The notes below the pieces were generated by a model. It was not told where the DNA came from. It did not search any database and worked only from the letters and a program-made list of their open reading frames with translations. The position numbers and the translations under genes were made by a program. Source: J088 sp003695505 [NCBI: Candidatus Dadabacteria bacterium] (GTDB taxonomy: Bacteria > J088). From it: 20,492 bases of DNA. Of the stretch, positions 14,395 to 20,492 are shown piece after piece. Position 1 is the first letter of the stretch. Every line of letters begins with the position of its first letter. The stretch spans positions 1-20,492 of the forward strand of contig RFIY01000052.1 of NCBI GenBank assembly GCA_003695505.1. The letters run 5' to 3'.

Positions 14395-14420
14395 GTCTGC
14401 CTCGCCACTGCGACGCAGAC
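14395..14420 (+). other. Hairpin in the valS leader
   Basis: GTCTGC-C-TCG, a 6-base loop, then CGA-C-GCAGAC forms a stem of nine pairs with one C-C mismatch. It lies just downstream of the predicted transcription start. No T-run or leader peptide rich in valine codons is visible, so attenuation is not supported. Confidence 0.4.
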
Positions 14421-14476
14421 GGACAGGCCTCCCCATAGAAGTTTATGAATATCTTGCCAGGGAACCTCGATCCATC

Positions 14477-17251
14477 ATGAGCAGCGACCCCACCACGCCA
14501 CTTGATGCGGCGTACGATCATCACCAGATTGAACCACCACGCCTGCAGCGCTGGCTCGATGCCAGGGTATTCCATGCCGAACCCGATCCGGCGCGAGAGC
14601 CCTATTGCATCATCCTGCCTCCGCCGAATGTCACGGGCGCGCTGCACATGGGGCACGCCCTCAACGCGACGCTGCAGGACATTCTGGTGCGCTATCACCG
14701 CATGCGAGGATACTGCGTTCTGTGGCAACCGGGCATCGATCACGCCGGGATCGCGACCCAGACCATCGTTGAACGGCAGCTCGCCGAAGAGGGCACGAAC
14801 CGGCACGAACTGGGCCGCGAGACGTTTCTGGAACGCGTCTGGCAATGGAAAGAGCAAAGTGGTGGCCGCATCATCGAGCAGCTCAAGCGAATCGGGGCAA
14901 GCTGCGACTGGGATCGCGTCCGATTCACGATGGACGAACCGTCTTCACGAGCGGTTCGTGAGGCGTTCGTGCGCCTCTGGGATGAAGGACTGATTTACAG
15001 GGGCGAGCGCCTGATCAACTGGGACCCCGTCAGCCATACGGCTCTGAGCGACCTTGAAGTCGAGTACGAAGAACGCGACGGCGAGCTCTGGGAATTTGCC
15101 TATCCCGTGCAGGATTCAGACCACGAAATCGTCGTCGCAACAACCCGTCCCGAGACGATGCTGGGCGACGTCGCCGTCGCGGTACATCCAGATGACGAGC
15201 GCTATCGCGAACTGATTGGCGCACGCCTCCGCCACCCGTTTTTTCCTGAGCGCGAGATCATCGTCATTGCCGACGACGCGGTGGATCCCGAATTTGGCAC
15301 CGGCGCCGTCAAGATCACCCCGGCCCACGACCCGACCGACTTCGACATCGGCCATCGCCACGGCCTTCCGATGATCAACATCCTGACGCTGGACGCAACG
15401 ATTAACGAGAACGGCGGGCCATTCCAGGGCCTCGACCGGTACGCTGCCCGGGAAGAAGTCAAGGCACGACTGCGTGAACTGGGCCTGGAACGGGGCACCG
15501 AGGCAATCCGCCACAACGTCACCGTCTCGCAACGTTCCGGCGCCGTCGTTGAGCCGATGATCAGCCGACAATATTTTGTTCGCACGGCTCCGCTCGCCGA
15601 GGCGGCACAAAAAGCCGTCCAGGACGGACAAACCGACATTCTCCCGGATAGCTGGATCAAGACCTGGAATCATTTTCTGGATAACATCCAGGACTGGTGC
15701 ATCAGTCGTCAACTCTGGTGGGGGCACCGCATCCCGGTCTTCTACGACATCCAGGAAATGGAGCGCGTCATTCGTGAGCATGCGGCCGCGAAGCGCGAGC
15801 GCACCGAGGCTTCGATTGCCCTCGAAGCCGGCGCGTCACCGGCATACGTCCTTGGCGTTGCGCTGCGCACCCTGCCAGACGATGCCGTCCGCCGTTTTTC
15901 GCGCGCCTCGACGGAGGATCTGGCAGCACAGGAACCAGATCGCTACATCCAGGAAGCCGATGTCCTCGACACCTGGTTTTCAAGCGCATTGTGGCCGTTC
16001 AGCACACTCGGCTGGCCGGAAGAAACGCAAGACCTCGACTACTGGTATCCGACAAGCACGCTGATTACCGGATTCGATATTCTCTTTTTCTGGGTCGCGC
16101 GCATGATGATGATGGGCGTCCACCTGATGCACGATGTGCCATTTCGTCACGTCGTGCTCCACGCCATCGTCCGCGACGAACATGGCGAGAAGATGAGCAA
16201 GACGAAGGGAAACGTCATCGACCCGCTCGAGCTCATCAACGACTGGGGCGCAGACGCATTGCGATTCACCCTGGCGGCAATGACGACGCTTGGTCGCGAC
16301 ATCAGCCTGGACCGTAAACGCATCGAAGGCTACCGACACTTCGCAAACAAGATCTGGAACGCCTGCCGTTTCGTGCTGCGCAGCCCAGAGCCAGAACGGC
16401 TCAACATCGACCCCGTGCATCCACTGAACCGGTGGATCCTCTCGGAGATCCGGGAAGTGACCCAAAAAACCATCGAACGCCTCGATCAGTACCAGTTTGG
16501 CGCCTATGCGCAGGGCGTCTATCAGCTTATCTGGGATCGCTATTGCGACTGGTATATCGAAGGCGCCAAGGTGCTGTTACAAGATCCCGAGACGGCCGAC
16601 GAGACCGCCGCCACCCTGCGCGTCGCAATGGATGCGCTGCTCCGCCTGCTGCATCCAGCCATGCCGTACGTCACAGAAGAGCTCTTTGCCGCCCTCCACG
16701 GCGATCCGGAACGCCTGCTCGGCCTCGAATCATTCGTGGACGTCGACACGCTGCCATCCGACGAGGAATCAATCGGGGCCTTTGGCATCGTCGCGGAAGC
16801 CATTCAGGCCGTTCGTACGATTCGGGGCGAAAACAATCTGCCGCCGAACCAGCGTCTGTCCGCGCTCTATGAAGCCCCCGAAGGCTCCCCTCTCGCCGAT
16901 CCCCGCTGGACGGGCATCATCCGCCAGCTCGCGCGCCTCGACGGCTGGGCGCCAACGACGTCCGAGGCCGCCCCTGCGTTTTCAGGCACCGCCGCCGGCG
17001 CAACATTCCAGATCTGGGTTCCGCTCGAAGGTCTGATCGATGTCGCGTCCGAGATCGAGCGCCTCGAGAAAAGCCTTCAACAGACCAGAAAAGAACTGGA
17101 ACGCACACAGAAAAAGCTCGCCAATCCGTCGTTCGTCGAACGCGCGCCACAAGAAGTGGTCGAAGAACAGCGCCGACGAATGGCAGAGACTCAGGAAATC
17201 CTGACACGCACCGAGGCGCAGCTTGAGCGTCTCAGGTCGCTTGCCGGATGA
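14477..17251 (+). CDS. valS: Valyl-tRNA synthetase
   Basis: This class I synthetase charges tRNA-Val and edits mischarged threonine. The 924-residue protein has the HIGH-type motif HMGH (57-60, in PPPNVTGALHMGHALN) and the editing domain (about 190-340) containing TTRPETMLGDVAVAVHP. GHRIPVFYD and VLDTWFSSALWPFSTLGWPE are present, and KMSKT is at 572-576. A C-terminal coiled-coil arm (about 853-924) is rich in Glu, Arg and Lys. The region between GHRIPVFYD and EADVLDTWFSS holds about 68 residues, against about 29 in E. coli as I recall, and looks unlike it. The only purine-rich ribosome site (AGGGAA) is 12 bases before the ATG. The last four bases overlap nadC (ATGA). Confidence 0.97.
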   Translation: MSSDPTTPLDAAYDHHQIEPPRLQRWLDARVFHAEPDPAREPYCIILPPPNVTGALHMGHALNATLQDILVRYHRMRGYCVLWQPGIDHAGIATQTIVERQLAEEGTNRHELGRETFLERVWQWKEQSGGRIIEQLKRIGASCDWDRVRFTMDEPSSRAVREAFVRLWDEGLIYRGERLINWDPVSHTALSDLEVEYEERDGELWEFAYPVQDSDHEIVVATTRPETMLGDVAVAVHPDDERYRELIGARLRHPFFPEREIIVIADDAVDPEFGTGAVKITPAHDPTDFDIGHRHGLPMINILTLDATINENGGPFQGLDRYAAREEVKARLRELGLERGTEAIRHNVTVSQRSGAVVEPMISRQYFVRTAPLAEAAQKAVQDGQTDILPDSWIKTWNHFLDNIQDWCISRQLWWGHRIPVFYDIQEMERVIREHAAAKRERTEASIALEAGASPAYVLGVALRTLPDDAVRRFSRASTEDLAAQEPDRYIQEADVLDTWFSSALWPFSTLGWPEETQDLDYWYPTSTLITGFDILFFWVARMMMMGVHLMHDVPFRHVVLHAIVRDEHGEKMSKTKGNVIDPLELINDWGADALRFTLAAMTTLGRDISLDRKRIEGYRHFANKIWNACRFVLRSPEPERLNIDPVHPLNRWILSEIREVTQKTIERLDQYQFGAYAQGVYQLIWDRYCDWYIEGAKVLLQDPETADETAATLRVAMDALLRLLHPAMPYVTEELFAALHGDPERLLGLESFVDVDTLPSDEESIGAFGIVAEAIQAVRTIRGENNLPPNQRLSALYEAPEGSPLADPRWTGIIRQLARLDGWAPTTSEAAPAFSGTAAGATFQIWVPLEGLIDVASEIERLEKSLQQTRKELERTQKKLANPSFVERAPQEVVEEQRRRMAETQEILTRTEAQLERLRSLAG

Positions 17252-18075
17252 ACGCCGCGCCGCGCGATGCCAGTGTCTTTATCGACGAGCTGCTCCACGA
17301 TCTCGCGGGTGGCGATCGAACGACGGACGCCGTGCTGCCCCCAGATGCCACACTTACAGCCGAATTGCGCGCGCGACAACCGCTGGTTCCGTGCGGGCTG
17401 GTTCTTGCTGAGCGATTGATCCGTGCACTTTCCCTCGATGTGCGCTGTGAATGGCGCGCCAGCGACGGCGTGCCACTGAAGCAACCAACCACACTGGGTA
17501 CGCTGACCGGCTGCGCGCGCGACATCCTGGCACTGGAACGCACACTGCTGAACGCGCTGCAGCACCTGTCCGCGATCGCGACCGAAACACACCGCTGGGT
17601 GCGTCAACTGCCAGAAAACGTCGTGCTGCTGGACACGCGCAAAACCACAGCCGGATTGCGCGCCTGGCAGCGCTATGCCGTCCGTTGCGGTGGCGGCCGG
17701 AACCACCGCTACAACCTGGCAGATACGATCATGATCAAGGACAACCACATCCGCGCCGTCGGTGATCTCGAGACCTGTGTGCGCAGGGCCGCCGAGCACA
17801 GACACCCGGTGCGTATCATCTGTGAAGTGGAGTCGCTGACAGCCGCGCGCGTTGCCGTATCGGCCGGCGCGCACGGCCTGCTCATCGACAACGTGGCCCC
17901 CGATGGCTGGCCCGCCTACTGGGATGCACTTCCCGACGACGTGACGCTGGAATTCAGCGGTGGGCTGACATTCGATGACCTACCCGCGATCCCGACCCCA
18001 CCCAGAACCATCTGGATCAGCACCAGCCGCACCGTCATCGGCGCACCACCCGTTGACATCGGTCTCGATGCCTGA
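17248..18075 (+). CDS. nadC: Nicotinate-nucleotide pyrophosphorylase (carboxylating)
   Basis: This is quinolinate phosphoribosyltransferase, which makes nicotinate mononucleotide from quinolinate and PRPP in NAD biosynthesis. The 275-residue protein has ERTLLNALQHLS (about 97-108), LDTRKTTAGLR (128-138), GGGRNHRYNLADT (148-160), IKDNHI (163-168), CEVES, IDNV and EFSGGL in the family order. The C-terminus (ISTSRTVIGAPPVDIGLD) departs from the more common IS-VGALT pattern but keeps the family fold signature. The related ModD family is an alternative, less likely given the motifs. The ATG overlaps the valS stop by four bases, implying coupling. A 27-base gap separates it from birA. Confidence 0.88.
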   Translation: MNAAPRDASVFIDELLHDLAGGDRTTDAVLPPDATLTAELRARQPLVPCGLVLAERLIRALSLDVRCEWRASDGVPLKQPTTLGTLTGCARDILALERTLLNALQHLSAIATETHRWVRQLPENVVLLDTRKTTAGLRAWQRYAVRCGGGRNHRYNLADTIMIKDNHIRAVGDLETCVRRAAEHRHPVRIICEVESLTAARVAVSAGAHGLLIDNVAPDGWPAYWDALPDDVTLEFSGGLTFDDLPAIPTPPRTIWISTSRTVIGAPPVDIGLDA

Positions 18076-18102
18076 TCAGCCACACGAACCACACTGCTGT
18101 TG

Positions 18103-18915
18103 ATGACCTCCGTTACCCGCATCGACTTCGACGAAATCGACAGTACACAGCTCGAGGTGCGGCGCAGGCTGGAGCCATCTCCGGCGCAGCCACCCTTTCT
18201 GGTGTGCGCGCGCAAACAGACCGCGGGGCGCGGTCGAATGGGGCGCTCCTGGTCAGGCGCTCCCGGCGCAACCCTGATGTGTTCGATCTGGTGCCCGACA
18301 CCGGGTGCACCGACAGACACCGTCGCGTTGACCCCGCTGGCTGCTGGCGTCGGCGTCATCGAATGGCTCGATCAGTGGGCGCCGGGACTCATGCTCAAAT
18401 GGCCAAACGACATCCTGGCGCCGACAGGTGGGAAAATCGCCGGCATCCTCTGCGAAGGAATCTGGCAGAACCAGGAGCTGGCCGGCACGATCGTCGGCAT
18501 CGGCATCAATGTCCGGCGGCCGCCAGATGCCGAATCCATCGAAGCGAACGGACGTCCCGTGTCCGCGCTTGCCGATCTCTGCAACCCGGACTGGCACGCG
18601 CTCAACCACAATCTGACGACGCTTGCTGACAGCATCTGTCAGGACATCGACCAATTGCTGCAGGGCAACACATCGAATCTGATCGACACCGTCAACCAGC
18701 GCCTGGCCCGCACCGCACGAGCAGTCAGACTGATGCGGTTTGAAAGCGAAAATACGCTCGGGTACATTGAAGGCGTCTCCGCTCGGGGTCACCTGCTGTT
18801 TCGACACGTCGAAGACGGCAGAATCGAGGAGATCGCGTCCGGCGAACTGATCTTGCCGGATCAGGGCATCGAGGGATACCCGCAAAAAGGGACAGCACGT
18901 GCTTCTGACGGTTGA
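18103..18915 (+). CDS. birA: Biotin--[acetyl-CoA-carboxylase] ligase
   Basis: This enzyme activates biotin to biotinyl-AMP and attaches it to the biotin carboxyl carrier protein. The 270-residue protein has TAGRGRMGRSW (40-50), the biotinyl-AMP loop, then KWPNDI (99-104), GGKIAGIL (109-116) and GIGINV, with a C-terminal SH3-like domain. The N-terminal helix-turn-helix of bifunctional BirA is absent, so it should not repress the biotin operon. I take the ATG at 18103; a TTG lies directly before it. No clear ribosome site is seen. Its end overlaps coaX by 17 bases. Confidence 0.94.
   Translation: MTSVTRIDFDEIDSTQLEVRRRLEPSPAQPPFLVCARKQTAGRGRMGRSWSGAPGATLMCSIWCPTPGAPTDTVALTPLAAGVGVIEWLDQWAPGLMLKWPNDILAPTGGKIAGILCEGIWQNQELAGTIVGIGINVRRPPDAESIEANGRPVSALADLCNPDWHALNHNLTTLADSICQDIDQLLQGNTSNLIDTVNQRLARTARAVRLMRFESENTLGYIEGVSARGHLLFRHVEDGRIEEIASGELILPDQGIEGYPQKGTARASDG
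18887..18890 (+). promoter_or_regulatory. Shine-Dalgarno of coaX inside birA
   Basis: AAGG lies 8 bases before the GTG at 18899, within the end of birA. It supports the GTG start. Confidence 0.6.
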
Positions 18916-19672
18916 CATTGGCAATACCCAGACCGTATTCGGCGTGTATCGCGGCGATGAGCTGATTGAACATGGTCGATTCAGCAGTCGGCGCGACTGG
19001 ACTTCGGATGAACTCGAGATCGTCCTGCGAGCCTGGCTTCACCAGAAAGCCGGAAATATCGATGCAATTCAGGGCGTCTCGATGTGCTCGGTCGTTCCCC
19101 CTACGGAACATCTTGTCCGCGACGCCCTGTCTGCGTTGCTCCCGGAAGCGCCCATCCTGTCTGTCGGCCCCGGCGTACGAACCGGCATCGCGATTCGCTA
19201 CGAAAATCCGAAAGAAGTCGGCGCTGACCGGATCGTCAATGCCGTTGCCGCGCACCATCTGATCGGTGGTGGCGTCATCGTCGTCGATTTTGGCACCGCC
19301 ATTACGTTCGACTGCATTGGCGAAGATGGCGCGTACCTCGGTGGCGCCATCAGCCCCGGCATTCATGTATCGACGGAAGCGCTATTTCGCAATACTGCGA
19401 AATTACCTCGCATCGATCCTGAGCCCCCCGAACACCTGATCGGGCGAAACACGGTAGAAAGCCTGCAGTCAGGCATTTTCTGGGGGTTTCTCTGTCTGAC
19501 AGAGGGCATGATCGATCGCCTCCGCAATGAGCTGGGACCCGTGCCAGTCATCGCGACCGGAGGCTGGGCGGAGGCCATCGGGCCACACAGCAGTCATATT
19601 GACGAAATCGAACCCTGGCTGACGCTGGAAGGTCTGCGGCTGCTCTGGGAACGCAACGGAGAGCGAATCTGA
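18899..19672 (+). CDS. coaX: Type III pantothenate kinase
   Basis: CoaX phosphorylates pantothenate in the first step of coenzyme A synthesis and is insensitive to CoA feedback. The 257-residue protein has the ASKHA-fold motifs VDIGNTQTVFGV (5-16, with Asp6), GADRIVNAVAA (108-118) and VVDFGTAITFD (128-138). The family requires a monovalent cation. The start is GTG at 18899, overlapping birA by 17 bases with AAGG at good spacing, a familiar birA-coaX arrangement in gammaproteobacteria. The stop shares one base with the next gene (TGATG). Confidence 0.95.
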   Translation: MLLTVDIGNTQTVFGVYRGDELIEHGRFSSRRDWTSDELEIVLRAWLHQKAGNIDAIQGVSMCSVVPPTEHLVRDALSALLPEAPILSVGPGVRTGIAIRYENPKEVGADRIVNAVAAHHLIGGGVIVVDFGTAITFDCIGEDGAYLGGAISPGIHVSTEALFRNTAKLPRIDPEPPEHLIGRNTVESLQSGIFWGFLCLTEGMIDRLRNELGPVPVIATGGWAEAIGPHSSHIDEIEPWLTLEGLRLLWERNGERI

Positions 19673-20492
19673 TGGACAGGCGTATGCTCGACTGGCTGCT
19701 GGAGGACGATATCCTCGAAGTGCGCTTCGGCCTGCAACCACAGAAGACTGGATCGATCCAGAGCGGTGACGATGCGGGTGGCGCAGACGAGCCACTGCTT
19801 CTGGAGGACGAGGCGTCCGACGCTTCGACAGCGCCCCGCCCCGAAGCACCATCCATCGCGTCTATCCAGAAGCAACAGCACGGTGGCCCGGCCCGCGGCA
19901 TTCTGATTGCATTGATCGTGCTGATCGTCGTCGCGACGGGCGTGCTGCTGGCACCGATCCCCCTTCCTGGTCCAATCGGAGAGCTGGCCACGCAGGTACG
20001 CACTTCCGTGGGGATCGGCCATCAACCCGAGCAACCAAAGCCGCCTGTACCTGCCGCGGTTCCCATCCCACCCTCACCACCAACCGTAACGGCTCCGGCG
20101 ACCTCGACGACCGAACTGACCGCGCCAGAAGCCTCGACCGGCTCCGCACCGGCAACCGCACCCGAAACAGGCACAGCGCCGACTGCTGGCACGTCAACGG
20201 AAACCGCGCCGGAACCAGCGTCAACCAGCGCACCTGCCGAAACGCCGGCACCGACACCAAAAGCCGTCTGGTACGTCCACGCCGGCCCGTTTGAACGCGA
20301 CGCACCACCCACGATCGCTTCTGATGCCGGGTACGGATGGAACACAACGAGCGACACAATCGAGCAGGCCGGACGACAGGTCGCAACGTCTCCCATTCCG
20401 GAAGACAAGGCCAGAGCACTGCTGGACGCACTCAAGAAGGCCGGCATTAACGCCCGCTTGCGGACATCGGCCACGGGAATCTCGGTCATCGC
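19672..20492 (+). CDS. Membrane-anchored Pro/Thr/Ala-rich protein with SPOR-like C-terminus (partial)
   Basis: This open frame starts at an ATG sharing one base with the coaX stop and leaves the right edge after 273 codons. A cytoplasmic acidic N-terminus (MDRRMLDWLLEDDILE) begins the protein, and one transmembrane helix (about 76-93) follows. A long low-complexity Pro/Thr/Ala linker (about 120-197) follows in the periplasm. From about 199 (WYVHAGPFER, later EDKARALLDALKKAGINARL) the sequence resembles a SPOR peptidoglycan-binding domain, whose usual consensus is a GxF start and a K-A-x-x-L helix. SPOR proteins bind denuded glycan at the division site. The assignment to SPOR is tentative; position after coaX is consistent with it. 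Confidence 0.7.
   Translation, partial: MDRRMLDWLLEDDILEVRFGLQPQKTGSIQSGDDAGGADEPLLLEDEASDASTAPRPEAPSIASIQKQQHGGPARGILIALIVLIVVATGVLLAPIPLPGPIGELATQVRTSVGIGHQPEQPKPPVPAAVPIPPSPPTVTAPATSTTELTAPEASTGSAPATAPETGTAPTAGTSTETAPEPASTSAPAETPAPTPKAVWYVHAGPFERDAPPTIASDAGYGWNTTSDTIEQAGRQVATSPIPEDKARALLDALKKAGINARLRTSATGISVI

Noticed and set aside
14291-14476. Valine-responsive attenuator or T-box ahead of valS
   Set aside because: No leader peptide with Val codons, no T-box consensus and no terminator T-run were seen; only a simple hairpin is present.
1-20492. CRISPR array, insertion sequence, prophage or integration site
   Set aside because: No regularly spaced repeats, transposase, integrase or terminal inverted repeats were seen, and gene content is continuous housekeeping.

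Overview
The window is dense, high-GC bacterial chromosome and looks gammaproteobacterial. I infer this from the nadC-birA-coaX-SPOR-type gene order, the AspRS and TilS sequence types and the sigma70-like promoters. I cannot name the genus. I see no phage, insertion sequence, integrase or CRISPR array. Nearly every base is explained by housekeeping genes, with two less ordinary loci embedded among them.

Left part, all on the minus strand and read right to left. A compact envelope and translation operon runs from a convincing promoter near 3960-3989: murI (glutamate racemase), plsC (acyltransferase), uppP (undecaprenyl-PP phosphatase), a YegS/DAGK-type lipid kinase, and the N-terminal part of aspS, cut by the window edge. 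Its genes overlap or lie within about 5 bases of each other.

Upstream of it, also on the minus strand, is a three-gene cluster. It encodes a membrane-anchored Ser/Thr (pseudo)kinase fused to a formylglycine-generating-enzyme-like (FGE-like) domain, a TonB-dependent outer-membrane receptor with an extra N-terminal domain, and a periplasmic substrate-binding protein of the ABC_sub_bind (TrpX-like) family. No permease or ATPase gene accompanies it in this window. This is my best candidate for an undescribed envelope-spanning sensing or uptake module.

Next on the minus strand come tilS (tRNA-Ile lysidine synthase), a CAU-anticodon tRNA gene, and mutM (formamidopyrimidine-DNA glycosylase).

From 12416 the genes switch to the plus strand. 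The first encodes a receiver-domain protein with a very long acidic tail that lacks Lys and Arg and carries four copies of a DPFAEFAAMEA-like motif. It is followed by valS and then a tightly coupled run of nadC, birA, coaX and a membrane protein with a SPOR-like C-terminus that leaves the window. The mutM and receiver-gene promoters face each other in the roughly 200-base intergenic region.

Intergenic stretches are all under 300 bases. The notable ones are described as promoters, hairpins or repeats.
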